Below, one piece after another: positions 16,530 through 28,160 of a stretch of DNA of 64,000 nt (the stretch's first letter is position 1; the number at the start of each line of letters is the position of its first letter). The DNA is from Linyphia triangularis. Lineage: Eukaryota > Arthropoda > Arachnida > Araneae > Linyphiidae. A program made the position numbers and the translations under genes. The DNA is taken from NCBI GenBank assembly GCA_963978545.1, contig OZ021732.1, positions 23,501,688 through 23,565,687 of the forward strand, read 5' to 3'. A model generated the notes under the pieces. The model did not search any database, was not told where the DNA came from, and worked only from the letters and a program-made list of their open reading frames with translations.

Positions 16530-16530
<1 letters not shown>
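15585..16530. promoter_or_regulatory. Candidate regulatory segment (about 15.83-16.29 kb) in an otherwise empty gap
   Basis: Unlike most of the window, 15830-16060 is balanced in composition and lacks simple repeats. It has several homeodomain-type or GATC-containing words (ACATGATCATTAAATAAC, GTTAATGATTCGCGATCATC) and GC-richer pieces (ACAACGCCGCCGTAGC). It would sit in the presumed 5' intron of still life. No frame resembles a known protein; the 76-codon frame at 16059-16289 is unsupported. Enhancer status is inference only. Confidence 0.25.

Positions 16531-16579
<49 letters not shown>
16531..16579. repeat. (AGT)n trinucleotide microsatellite
   Basis: About 16 AGT units, flanked by short ATT and ATC runs on both sides. 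Confidence 0.95.
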
Positions 16580-17699
16580 TCATTATCATTATTAATTTAA
16601 TTAACAATATTTATCTAATCGATGAGTTTATTTTGAAAACAAATGTTTGTGTACATGTTGATTTATTTATTATTCGCGTATTTATTTTTGAGTCTAGAAC
16701 TTAAGACTTATAGTTACTTTCATGAAAAATAGTTCAAACTGAATCTCGTTTCATAGGATTACATAAAGTTATAGGTTTCAAACGTTATCTTTAAATTTAT
16801 GACAACCAAATCGAATTCAAAATCACATACCTAGCAAAAAAACACAGTTTTATTGCAATAATATGTCTTCCATAAGCCAGTTAAAAGGGATTAACCAAAA
16901 GCCCGCTAAAAAACTAGTTTCCCTATTCACGTGTGAAACAGAATACTGAAAAGTGTTGCATCAATTAAGATTTAACGAATCTTTAAATAATTAAAGTAAA
17001 AATCGTCGCAATCTATTCTCAATGTCTCTCATCATACATTACAAAGTTTTTTAATAAAATTTTTTCGTTAATTCTTTTAATGCAATTCAAAGTTTTAATA
17101 TAGCAATGCAAATTTTCGTTTATTTAACACTAGCTCTGTGGACCCGCTCTGCTGGGGACCCGTTGAAAAACATAGGAGTTTATATTTAAGAAAAATTGGA
17201 ACAGATGTAGTAAAGGGCATTTGGCGATTTTTTTAATTTTTTTTTTCATTTAACGATCACAAAAATAGCAAAAATCAAAAACACGGTGACTAAAAGAAAA
17301 CTAAAACATAAATAATACTAAAATAAAGTTAATAGATAAATATTAAGGGTACTCTTCCGTTAGGGCGTTACCAGTTAGCGCCAAGTCTAAATGTTTACCC
17401 ATATAAATGGCGCGTAAATGTATCGCCAATTCTAAATATAGAAATTATAAATTATTTGAAAGTTGTTGGTTTATATTATTTTGGCCTTCTTTTTGTCGAT
17501 TTCTTTAGCTGGTACCCTCCAAAAGGATTAGTACCAAATTAAGTTAAAATATAAGTAAATATAAAATTAAAATATAACTGAAAATAAAAATCGTTGAGAG
17601 AAACCGCATCTATCTGTAAAAAAGCACTAAACAAAATCGCACCAAAGAAATGTCTTATACTACATCTGAGCTAAAAAAGTTTTGTATTCTTCAATTTGT

Positions 17700-17701
<2 letters not shown>
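16580..17701. other. Gap: AT-rich, nothing recognised
   Basis: No supported feature on either strand. Confidence 0.4.

Positions 17702-17737
<36 letters not shown>
17702..17737. repeat. Poly-T tract, 36 bp
   Basis: Uninterrupted T run. Confidence 0.95.
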
Positions 17738-17738
<1 letters not shown>

Positions 17739-17832
17739 TACAGATTAGTCTTATGCCCGGCCCTTTATCAACTTCATAATCACGACCAAAATAAAACACC
17801 AAAGAAATTAAATCGCAATGAAATTTTACGTT

Positions 17833-17957
17833 TCTGGTGTAAATTGTAAGATAGTCTGGTGTAAATTGTAAGATAGTCTGGTGTAAATCGTAAGATAGTC
17901 TGGTGTAAATTGTAAGATAGTCTGGTGTAAATTGTAAGATAGTCTGGTGTAAATAAT
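17833..17957. repeat. 22-bp minisatellite, about 5.7 copies
   Basis: Unit TCTGGTGTAAATTGTAAGATAG repeats head to tail from 17833, with starts every 22 bp to 17943. There is a single T-to-C change in the third copy, and the last copy is truncated. The near identity points to recent expansion. Confidence 0.95.
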
Positions 17958-17959
17958 AA

Positions 17960-19570
17960 AACATGTGTGATACAAAAAAATGTATTCAAATCTAGATTAA
18001 ATATGGAACTTGGATACACAGTACAAAAACACTATAGAAAAATAAAAACAATTAAAAGAAAGAATTTTGAAATTCTGTTTAAAAGAAACAAATAAATATG
18101 TACCTAGAAAAAGAAAAAACGACTTGAAAGTTTTCAGTGAATTTCAATATTTTTTTTACATTCAGATTATTAGTATTACGCTATAACCTCGCATGTGCAG
18201 AGCGTCGATTTATAGCAAATAAATAGAACATTATAATAATATTCGAACTGCTTATCGGATAGACGATTGTAATAAATAAAAATAATCAGAAAAATAAGGA
18301 GGACATATTAAAGTAACTTTTGGTTTTATTCTGATGTAATAAAAAAAATAGTTGCCATTCCAAGATTTTTTTTTTCCCATGTCATCAAATTTTTATGAAA
18401 GCAACTTTTAATCGATTTTGAAAGTTATTCTCTACAAGCTTCACTAAATCTTCTATATACCGAATTTCGTACCTCTAGGTGCAAAACTGTGGATTTGTAT
18501 AAGGTTCAGACGTACAGACAACTCAGTTTTATATATATAGATTATCTTAAGAAATTAAGTCTTAATTGAGATTTACTACACGTGCATTTTAAAGTCAATT
18601 GAATAATTTAAGTAGATATTATAATTTATTTGAAAGAAATTTTATTGAATTTTTTTACTGAACTTCATATAAGGATATTAATTAAAAGTATTGACCATTG
18701 AGAAAGATTGAAAATTTAAATATTTTAAAAATAATAACATTTATGATTACAAAAAAAAAAAAAGGAAAAAAAAAGAAAAAAAGACTTGGTTATAGAAACA
18801 AAAATGAAATATAACCCAATATACAACAATAGCTTTTTTGTGTCTTAAATATTAACAGAATTACAAGTTGTAAGGAAATATTTTTATTACCGAAAGATCT
18901 CAATATGATATTTAGTGATTTTTAGATCATGCAAAATTAACACTTATACTCAAAAAAATAGTAGGGAAAAGTAAAACACTTGCAATATTTAATAATAAAC
19001 ACAATGATAAATTATTAATAATAAAAAATTAATGCTTTTATAAATGAAGTATCCATAAATAATTTGTAGTCTTTTATTCAATTACAATAACAAAAATTAT
19101 GAAATATAAAGATTACGTAAATATGATAAATATTTTCGTCACCATTTACATAATATTCAATAACTGTCAAAATACAAGAGATTCATTCATAAAATGATCA
19201 TTATTTAAATTGAAACAATTAAAAAAAAATATTATATGCTTATTTAAGGTTCATTAAATGTGTAAAGTAGCTGGGAAAATTGTTTCAATAAAAATAAGAT
19301 GCCCTTTTAAACATAGTTCTTTTGGAAAAATGAAATTTTGTTCCAAGAAAAAAAAATTATTAATTTAATTTAACAATAGCTGCTTTAACAAGGATTAGAT
19401 ATTTAGAATAAATATATTTTATGTATGATTTTGATGTTAAAGGTATAATAAAATTAACGTTTTGTAAGAGATTGATTTTTTTTTTAATTCAATGAGATGT
19501 AGATAGAATGATAATACTTATGTATATAGATGAAATAGAAACAACAAGAAATGGGAACAACAAATTATAA
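17960..19570. other. Gap: AT-rich, possible repeat end near 18.5 kb
   Basis: 18380-18545 (GCAAAACTGTGGATTTG, CGTACAGACAACTCAG, then TTTTATATATATAGATT) looks like the 3' end of a common interspersed repeat, but I could not place it. The remainder shows only A/T tracts. Confidence 0.35.
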
Positions 19571-19574
19571 AGTT

Positions 19575-20190
19575 TCAATAAACATCACATTTTAGATTTT
19601 GCTACTTAGTAGAAACAGCATATTTCTTTTCTTTAATTTTTTGCACATATATACACTACATAATAGTTTACCATAAAAGTACTACAAGTTTTATGATGTT
19701 TATGGTATAAGCAAATATAAGTTGAGATTTATAGTGAAATATTTGAAAGATGTGCGCCTAATCTAATTAAATAATAAAATTTCAATAGATATCGGACACC
19801 GAAGTTTTTATACCTAATGAAAACAATGATTTCTATGAATTTATTTAATTATTTAACATAAGAAAGAATGACATATTACCTATCCACTAAGTGGAACTTT
19901 GTTGTGAAAATTTAAAAAAAAAAATTGCTCTAGCTGTTAATTAATATAGTTTCAATAAATATTGGTGTATCGTATTTTAGATTTTACTGCATAATGGAAA
20001 CAACCTATTTCAGTGTTTTTATATAATATTTTTAGCATAGGAAAGCTCAACAGAGTAACTTTCCACAACATTACTGAAATGTTTATCATGTTTAAGATAT
20101 AAACAAATGGTAAGTAGAACTTAGTAGCAAAATATTTTTTTTTTTAAATGTGCACCTAAAATTATTAAATAATGAAAATTTAATAAAAAG
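19575..20190 (+). repeat. Diverged direct repeat, two units about 375-385 bp apart
   Basis: AGTTTCAATAAACATCACATTTTAGATTTTGCT...GAAACAGCATATTTC at about 19571 recurs as AGTTTCAATAAATATTGGTGTATCGTATTTTAG...GAAACAACCTATTTC at about 19949. Both are followed by related TATAAGCAAATA/GATGTGCGCCTAAT and TATAAACAAATG/AATGTGCACCTAAA segments. Non-coding. Confidence 0.6.
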
Positions 20191-20194
20191 GATT

Positions 20195-21068
20195 AAAGCA
20201 CATTTTTTTACACACATCATAAGATTGAGGTTTTCTAAGCATTTTACTGCCATTGTAAAATTAATGTAATGCAAAAACTAAGACTACAATACAGGAATAA
20301 TGCTCAAAATAATATAAATTCCATCTACACAAAAACACTTTTTTAAGAGAAAAATTCATTTTAAGTGTCCCATCCTTAAATATTTTTTTTATGAATAATT
20401 GTAATCTTTTACAGTAATAATATTGTATAGTATTTAATAAATAAAAATAATAATATATTATGGTAAATGTATTTTATATTATTTTCCGACTGATCACCTT
20501 ATCAAATAAAATTTTAATTAGAGTTTGGCTTAGGAACTCGATTTGAAACGATGATACATTGACTGTGCGTAGTTCATTTGACACTTTCATATATTTTAAT
20601 TCGAAAAAGAATAATTTAAAATTAAACCTCTTTCTCTCTCTTCAAAACGTTACCTATCAAACAATACTGTAATTACATATTTTGCACTTTACAGTTCAGG
20701 ATAAGTTATGCATGACCTTTAATTTTTTCCCTTGGAAAAGTAAAAAAAGTATATTTCTTTCCAGATAAAATCTAGAACTGCTATTTCAACTAAATATTAA
20801 GAAAGGAAGTGTACTATATATACTTTATGCATTGACTAGATCCATCATACTACATATTGAATTGCCGAGTATCTTTAGATGGATCGACTCTGAAAAATAG
20901 TACATAATATAAAAAATTAAAGATGTATTATCTATCTATTATACTTAAACGTTATGCTATTTAGCATATAAAAATTATTCGAAACCTATTTTCATCTAGT
21001 CTCATATTAAAATATTTATAATATAATAATAATGTAACACTTTCTTCAATGACAATTTATCAGTGGCA
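20195..21068. other. Gap: AT-rich, nothing recognised
   Basis: No supported feature. Confidence 0.4.
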
Positions 21069-21145
21069 TTGTTAATTCAGTGAATATATGTAGTCTTGTT
21101 AATTCAGTGAATATATGTAGTCTTGTTTAGTCAGTGTATATATAA
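21069..21145. repeat. 27-bp tandem repeat, about 2.8 copies
   Basis: TTGTTAATTCAGTGAATATA plus TGTAGTC starts at 21069 and 21096; a diverged third copy starts at 21123. Confidence 0.85.
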
Positions 21146-21149
21146 TTTT

Positions 21150-22040
21150 ATTGTGATCTAACTGTATGGGCGCAAACTTGTGTTGTTTTATTAGTTATTT
21201 AGTGCTTTAATAGTTTGATAGGTTACTGTTTCACAAACTGTAATGTACATATAAGTTCGAAATTGACTAAAGTAATTTTTCTTTGACTGGGATTTTATAA
21301 CGAGATACATTTTTGTAATTTTTTTTAAACATTTTAGCGAGTAACATGGAAAAAAGGGGTAATTCACAAAAATGGCTAAAATTATAAGAGCTGGTGTTAT
21401 CCTTGTACAGCTCTTCTGTGAGCTTAGGATCAAAATATATAAACTGAAATATTATTTAAATAAATTATCTACACAAAAGGAAAAACTTTAAACTGTAAAA
21501 GTTAAAATAGTTGAAGGGCAACTACTCTTTTCATAATTATCGCCATTGAGCATCACATCCTCATTTGATTAAAAAACTAGAAGGTATAAAAGTACTTCCA
21601 TATTTTCCCATTATTTGCAAAGGTAAAAGAAAGTAATATTTTAATAAATGAACCTCCCGAGTTAATGCACATATTTTGAGCATCATTTTAATATTTTGAG
21701 TCAATTCACTGCAAAATCTAGAAACTATACATTTGAAGACAAGATTGATATTTATTTTCTGTGATTGCCGAATACAATTCCATGAGAAACATGCTTACAT
21801 CGATCAGTAATGAATTGTTTCAGTCCAATTTAGTTATTAATTGTACACAATAAACAACAGCCGATAACTTTTATGCAAATTAAAAAACTAGACTAATAAC
21901 ATGTTATCACATTTCTACAGAATTCTCCACAGACCCAATCTCTAAAGAAAGCTTCGAAATGCGATACAACACGATACAACAAACCCCCTTCTCCAGCCTC
22001 AGTCCAGAACTCCCCTAGCCGCCAGCAGTAATTAAAATGC
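21150..22040. other. Gap: AT-rich up to the GC island
   Basis: No supported feature. An 80-codon minus-strand frame at 21191-21433 has no recognisable domain. Confidence 0.4.
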
Positions 22041-22049
22041 ATCGCTTAC

Positions 22050-22706
22050 CTACTATTACTCCCGATGGCTCCTGGTGCAGTAGTAGTGGCCAATGAGAAA
22101 GGGCACTGTCCTCCATTGCATGCCCAGCGATCGTAAAAATTCTGCGGGGTGGAAGAAAGGGGGAACACAATCAATGATCTCTGGAGCTCCCTCTTTCTCT
22201 CTCTTTCTCTCTCTCTCTCTAGCACGTGCTACCATCCGATCCCTCTGTCCGCATCTCCATCCGGGATGGATGGATGAGGAGGATGGAGATGAAGGAGGAG
22301 AGAGATGAAGAGTCACAGCAGGCAAGAAAGCAAGGTCACTTCAAAGATAAAACCCAGTCTCTCATCGGCTGCTCCGCTCTATCCGTTGCCTCTTCGGCTT
22401 ATATTCTTCCCTACCACGACGAGAGACGACGACACAACATCGGGTATCGATTTTTTACATCATCATCGGGTGATGTGTCAGGGGGATGTGCCCGAGATAG
22501 ATATCCCCCTCCACCCCTCTAATAACAGTAACTCCCCGTGTAATAAATATTTTAATACATATATCTCCCTTTCTCCCGTTTAGTGTGTGTTTTGTTGTGT
22601 CTTTTGTTTCATCCCGGTTTGTTTGTTGAAGGAGGGGGGATGCGCAAGAGTAAGTTGGCGCAGCTGCAATGTGGGATCGGGAGTAGCGAGCGGACTGCGC
22701 CAAGCT
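22050..22706 (-). other. Candidate 5' untranslated first exon, minus strand
   Basis: From a predicted start near 22706 to a strong minus-strand donor, TAGTAG|GTAAGCGAT (exon end 22050, GT at 22049-22048). The stretch is GC-rich, rich in CG dinucleotides and carries GAGA repeats, unlike the surrounding DNA. Short open frames, such as minus 22325-22056, would be upstream ORFs and are not recognisable proteins. If spliced to the acceptor at 1614, the intron is about 20.4 kb. Ownership by still life is inference from strand and order. A different gene, or a plus-strand transcript from the same island, is possible. Confidence 0.4.
22190..22222. repeat. CT/GA-rich tract (GAGA type on the minus strand)
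   Basis: CTCCCTCTTTCTCTCTC continues as CT repeats. On the minus strand this is a GAGA-factor-like tract inside the candidate 5' exon. Confidence 0.8.
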
Positions 22707-22830
22707 GCGAGCGCAGTGGGTCGCCTTACTTTATACCGTTCACCCCCGGCAAAAGATGGCTGGGGGTAGGGGGCCTAGGGGGAAAAACGTGGCCCCGGCT
22801 AAAAAGCATTCGATGCTGGAAAGGGCATAT
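22707..22830 (-). promoter_or_regulatory. Candidate core promoter in a GC island, minus strand
   Basis: GGTATAAAGTAAGG on the minus strand puts TATAAAG at 22735-22729, about 29 nt upstream of a CA dinucleotide at 22707-22706 that could serve as the start. The sequence around and upstream is the most GC-rich in the window (GTGGCCCCGGC, CACCCCCGGC). Confidence 0.4.
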
Positions 22831-22839
22831 GATGGAATT

Positions 22840-24160
22840 TTGGAATAGAGAAAATGCATGAAATTGGTCGCTTGCAGTTATTGTTGCGTAACTCTATAAT
22901 ACCATTCCCAATTATCTAACTGTAATACGATTTTAATATTTAGGTTGTACTTTCTTGTTTTGATATACATGCAAATAGAAGTTTAACGGCGCAAGTATAT
23001 ACATGCAAGACTTTAAATTAACCAGATGTGTAAAAAATACTGTCATTTGAATTGATTTTAGTAAGTATATTAGTTTAATAAATAGTAGTGTCATATGTAC
23101 GAGATATTTCTCAATTGGGTTTATCCTTTCACTTATTCAGCAATATTTTCTAGTTTGTACTATCTATATATATAAACAACTGGATAGAATGCTCCAATGG
23201 CAATGAAAGGAAAAAAAGCGCCGTTGCACAGTGAGGTAGAAAGGGGGAAAACCTGGCTAAAATTCAGAAGTATATTTATTTAAATCAAATGCTGATAGTT
23301 ATGTTTCTAATGAATGAGTCTATAAAAATTCACTACCCTCTAATTTTGGTTTTATTGGCAAATTTTATGTATTTTTAGGTAAAAATTACTATTTACATTA
23401 CAATATCTGATTTTTTTTTTTACATAAAATTACTCACGAAATATATTTTTTAATTAAAGTTTTAAGATAAAATTAATAAGTTTATGTGCATTTATTAGGA
23501 ATATTTTTGTGTTTGAAAACATTTTTTATTAAATTTATGCAGCAATTTACAACAGTATTTAACATAATTGTGTATAAAAATTGTAAATATTGGTACTAAA
23601 ATCAACTTCTAATTGAATTGTTATCTTCCTTCAAGCTGATTTATATAAAAATCATATCCTAATGTATCAATTAAAAGTTCCCAGTTGTTTTTAACAATAA
23701 AATTTGTAGATAAAATTGATATGGTAATATATTTTACATAAAACTTCAAATAAGAAAACAAACACGACAATTTCTTTCTTATAATGGAAAAATTGTATGT
23801 TTTAAATTATACTTAGGTAAAACTATATTAGTACGTAAAATAGATATTAGAAACATACTATGTCCACACTTGCTACTCCTTAAGATCTAGGAACGCGGCA
23901 GTGTTCCGCCGCCAAGTCGATAACAAAGAGGCAGACATGCAAGTGTATATTATGTTGACAGAGCTTAGGCCCGTTTTTGACCCCTCACAGCTCAGCTTCT
24001 ATTTTAGCTAGAACTCTGATTTTTTGACATCGTGTTGCCTCTGGTGAGTAGACGAAAAATAACAACATAATTGTTAACATTGAACAAGGGAACATGGTAA
24101 AAAAATCCTTTGAAAATCACCGAAGTTACCGGAATTTTGTTCTTCCGTTTCTTCTGGCTC
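22840..24160. other. Gap: AT-rich, nothing firmly recognised
   Basis: Small GC-richer pieces at about 23890-23960 (GGAACGCGGCAGTGTTCC forms a short hairpin) without a recognisable feature. No coding support. Confidence 0.4.
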
Positions 24161-24164
24161 TGAC

Positions 24165-24480
24165 CGAAACTTTAGCCAGGGCTACAGCCAAAACTATTTG
24201 ATCAATTTTGAACACTTTTTTTATTCTTCTCAACTTGATTAGAGGAAGTGCCTTTTAGTATGTTTTGATGGGTAGGTGGGTCTGCACCCCCCCCCCCCGA
24301 AAATGATCCCGATGCTTGGAAATTTTAGCCTGGCCTACAGCTTAAACGCTTTAATATATTCAGACCATTTTTTTTTATTCCTCTTAGATTGATAAGAGAA
24401 AGTGCCTTTTGTATGAATTAATGCGTAAAAGGGTCTGCACCCCCCAGAAATGCTCCCGGAAGATGGGAATTTTAGTCCGG
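24165..24480 (+). repeat. Tandem duplication with a period of about 153 bp
   Basis: AGCCAGGGCTACAGC...GAGGAAGTGCCTTTTAGTATG...GGGTCTGCACCCCC is repeated as AGCCTGGCCTACAGC...GAGAAAGTGCCTTTTGTATG...GGGTCTGCACCCCCC. The GGGTCTGCACC anchors are at 24278 and 24431. A third start follows near 24466. It may belong to the R1 copy that follows. Confidence 0.8.
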
Positions 24481-24599
24481 ATAATGACTGATTAAAACAG
24501 GTCAATGGATTTCGAATATTCGTCTTTTGCTCAATTTCAAGAAGTGACGAAGTGACTTAGATACTTTAAGTTGAGCTATTTAAACAGTGTAATTAGGAA

Positions 24600-24830
24600 A
24601 AAGTAAAAATCCTTATTGCTTATTACCATATTTCGCCTTTTTGGCAGTGTTTTTCATGTAATAATTATTACTAAAAATATCGCCAAACTGGCAATTTCTT
24701 AAGGTATTGGAAATAAGAAAAGAAAAATAGTAAATTACATTAATCTATGTCAAATTTAACTGCTGTGACCAGTATTAAAGTGTAATTGAAAGTTGTGCGA
24801 TGTTCCACACCCTTTGAATTTTTATGATCA
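24600..24830 (+). repeat. R1 dispersed repeat, copy C (3' portion)
   Basis: Contains AAAATATCGCCAAACTGGC, then AGTAAATTACATTAATCTATG and GTGTAATTGAAAGTTGTGCG, matching the ends of copies B and D in order. Confidence 0.7.
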
Positions 24831-24839
24831 AGTGCGACG

Positions 24840-25855
24840 TTATTGCGCATTAAATATGTTGTGCGCCCCCCCCCCCCTCTCCAAATACCCAAAGAGACAT
24901 TAGTGATGTGATGGCAAAGTGGTAAGATTATATTGTCGCATTTGGCAATGGTTAAATCCGAATTTATGTGAATAAAATGCAATTAAACAGTTTGGGAAAA
25001 AGTATTTTGACTTAATATTTAATATGTGAGTAACTGAAAACCTTGGCAAATTTTTAAAGGATGGTCATTCAATGAGAAAGATTAATGGATTTTTATAGAA
25101 TCAATCTCAATTCAGTGCAATAGGTGCAAAGTAGCTGAAGCAAATGAAATGAGATAAATCCGAAATAACTCTAGCCTGCCGAGTACTGATTGCCTATGGT
25201 TTTCCCTCCTAATAATTACAATTTAGTTCATTGCGTGTACAAGTACCCCAAAGAAATTAAACGCGGCCGCTTAGAGACAAACATTAGATTTCATAACTTT
25301 TTCTGACTGACTTGGTGGTTTTTGTACAACGTCAAGTTGTGTGTGTGTGTGTTTTTTTTTTTTTTGGGGGGGGGTAGATTGTTTTTATCTAACACAGTAC
25401 ATTTACAATGCGCTAATATAAGAGGGCCATTATTATGACTTCCATGAGCATTACCTGAAAAAATATTCGTAAAAAATATACAATTTTATAGTAAAATAAT
25501 AAAATTTAAATTCCAATTTTTTTTTCCAGTTTTAAAGTATGAACAAAAGTAAAATTAAGTTGTATTTGAAGTCCTGAATAATGAAAATAGTTTTGTAAAA
25601 TATTTTTTGAATATAGTTTAAAGATATGACAATGAAAAAAAATCATCTGAAGGATAGTTTGTGTCGGAATCAGATTCAAATTCAATTATGGATTCCTGTT
25701 GAGAGAAACGTAGAAGTTTTACATCTTTAGAAAATGTAATTTACTTATTTGTTGGCAATTTCCTTTAACTATAGATTACAGGATCAGATGCAAACAAAAG
25801 TCGATGGAACACATGTTGCAGATTTTTTATTCAAAACTTTCTTGAAAATTCTTCG
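24840..25855. other. Gap: low-complexity runs, no gene
   Basis: Contains C runs near 24870 and a GTGTGT-T14-G10 patch near 25335-25373. No feature recognised. Confidence 0.4.
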
Positions 25856-25978
25856 CGATATTTTTTAATGTTTTTATTAAAGGATATTTTTTAATGTTTT
25901 TATTAAAGGATATTTTTAATTTTTTTATGAAAGGATATTTTTTAATGTTTTTATTAAAGGATATTTTTTAACGTTTGT
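25856..25978. repeat. 26-bp minisatellite, about 4.7 copies
   Basis: GGATATTTTTTAATGTTTTT plus ATTAAA repeats head to tail with a few substitutions. Confidence 0.9.
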
Positions 25979-26103
25979 ATCGGTAAATGAACTAATATTT
26001 TATGTACAGTTAATGGCATATTGAATTATGAATAGAGTTTTATGTGCAATTTGGCTTGATAAGAAAAACTGTAAAAATATTTTTTTTAAATAATAATTCC
26101 TTC

Positions 26104-26348
26104 CGATCGAGCATTCACCTCAAAGTTTGGAGAAAATGCAAAAAATTACCATTTTCCTAATTTTTTAATTTCTAATCGTTATATATTAGTAGGACAATAG
26201 TTTACAATGTGTAGTAAAAGGATGGTATAACACAGGAAAACACTATTCTATGCATTTTTAAAACATTTATTAATAATTAATAATATACAAATATAAATTT
26301 TTTTGTTAAAAAAATTATTTTTCTATAAAATGGATACTAACGTTATTT
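26104..26348 (+). repeat. Left terminal inverted repeat of element T2
   Basis: Inverted partner at 28161-28388. Identity is high over AATGTG, GTATAACACAGGAAAA and TATTCTATGCATTTTTAAAA, and weaker between. Confidence 0.85.
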
Positions 26349-26679
26349 CTTACATATTTTTGTTAAAATTGTTTTATTTACTTCAAGCATCACTTCAAAG
26401 TTTTGAATAAATAAAAACATACCGTTTTTCCATCAATTTGTAGAATACACCAATCATTAAATTATCGTGGTACATTAGTTTGTATCGTGTGGAATGAAGA
26501 AGATAGAACTTGGGGAAAAAATCATATTAGTAATTATTCAATAATAATCATTCACTCAAAACCTTTGAAACATTGATAAAAACTGTGTTTTGGCGGGTTT
26601 CAATCTGGGTGACCTTTCTAGTGGCGCCTTCTCTTCCTTTGAAGCTCATAAACTTACTTGCCTATTCATTGGATCATAG

Positions 26680-27975
26680 CGCACATGGCTGTGATTGGGA
26701 TTGCCATTAATACTGGCTGGAAATAATCTGACAGATCAAATTGCACGTATTGCATTGCAGTGGAGATATGAGTATATACCTCATATACTTCAATTAACTA
26801 CCAATCAGACTCCTATTTAAACACGTAGATAGTACTACAACAGGACCAACATCTTTGAGAGGAAACATACATAAAAAAATTGAATAACTGTGAAAAGTTT
26901 CCACTGGCTGATTTTTTAGGTGTTGAATGTCCAATTACTCAAATTGAGATGAAAGTACTCAGAACAGATTAGTTATATCTTCTGGATATTTTTGCAGCGA
27001 TTAGATCCGGACAATGACTTGGCAGCTCGCACACCCAATCCCCTTTCACACTCCAGATGGATAACAACAGAAAGCAGAGTATTTAGAGTATATGCTAGTG
27101 AATGTAAACCATCGGATGAAGTCAAGCAAGTGGTATTCTTTATTTTAAATTGTTACATGCCACATTGATTTTGAATTAAAAAAAAAAAAAATCAAATCTG
27201 AAGGGCCTAAGATCATACATGAGGCAATTCGATTGTCTCGATACCTCCCTGAATATTTACTAGAAGTTTCAAACTTGGTTATTGAACGAAATGCTTCCTT
27301 CCCTCACTCAAAAAATTTGATTTTGGCCATCATTTTGGAAGAAAGGAGATATAAGAGATCTGGGATGTAAGAGAATTGGGGCGTCAGGTTCTGAAATCTG
27401 GAGAACTTTCCTAAAAAAAAGACAATCAGGCTTTCCAAGGAAACCAAACTTAACTTTATTGCCACTGATTACGTGGACATAATTAATTGGTATGATTGTA
27501 ATAGGACTCATCCTTTGTTAAGGAAAGTAAGAAACGAACATTTTTCAGCAAAGACTGGCGCATCTGAGGTAGCACAGTTGTATTGGAAGAAACAGGGGAA
27601 GACTGGAAGATTGGCCAATTTTGGCCGAGCATAGTTCCAAAATACACGATTTTTTTAACAAAGAAACTTGTCAAAACCACCACATATTTTTGTTCTCCAA
27701 CCTTTCTCAAAAATACATTATCCCTATTTTAAAACTGTGCATCGACCTTTCAAAATATCTTCTATATTTTATCCAAAATTGGGTGATATTTCCCTATATT
27801 TGTTTCCAACGTCCGATTCACAACATTCCACATCAGAATTGGCCTATGTCTGGCGAAATTAGCCAGCGTTTCTGTGCTACTGGGGACCACTGAAATCAGA
27901 CTTCAACTCGTATCCTTGTCACGAACAAGCTGTGGAACACACTTGCGTAGAAACAACACAAAAAGTGAGTCGCCC
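26680..27975 (+). pseudogene. Broken transposase-like gene of T2 (C-terminal half)
   Basis: Several frames must be joined. In order: NTGWK near 26710; LFKHVDSTTTGP near 26817; HSRWITTESRVFRVYA at about 27047-27095, parallel to ARWLTTANRILRLY of the 48-kb element; AIRLSRYLPEYLLEVSNLVI near 27225; KLNFIATDYVDIINW near 27447; and YPCHEQAVEHTCVE near 27911-27946. The same segments occur in the same order in the 48-kb element. The QAVE glutamate (codon 27935-27937), which I take as a candidate catalytic acid, is kept here, but the GCDGT motif has decayed. An extra stretch of about 300 bp splits the gene between NEHF and YPCH. Many stops and frameshifts; not functional. Confidence 0.75.
27560..27885. 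mobile_element. Probable insertion within the T2 gene
   Basis: Compared with the 48-kb homologue, about 300 bp are extra here. The extra piece is roughly bounded by GGTAGCACAG (27569-27578) and CTGTGCTAC (27872-27880), and inner words such as GGCCAATTTTGG and AGAATTGGCC are weakly inverted. No target duplication is visible. MITE status is inference. Confidence 0.35.
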
Positions 27976-28160
27976 TGAAGCGAGGTCAGATTTTTTTTTT
28001 TTTTTTTTAAGGATCCATAATAATCCATTCGGAAACAAATATATAGGCAATTGCTTTTCTACTAAAGTTTCCTTCAAAGTGTATCACTGGGATAGAAAGC
28101 TCGAGAAGAAACTGAACCAAATGAATAAAAGCATGTTTTTAGAAAAACATATACATAAAA

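Noticed and set aside
17833..17957. CRISPR-like array
   Set aside because: Direct 22-bp units with no spacers in eukaryotic DNA: a minisatellite.
17671..18019. Repetitive TPDYLTIYTRLS protein on the minus strand
   Set aside because: Product of the 22-bp minisatellite read through three frames.
22056..22325. 89-residue protein in the GC island, minus strand
   Set aside because: Arg/Glu-rich stretch is the GA repeat; no homology recognised. Better explained as an upstream ORF in a 5' UTR.
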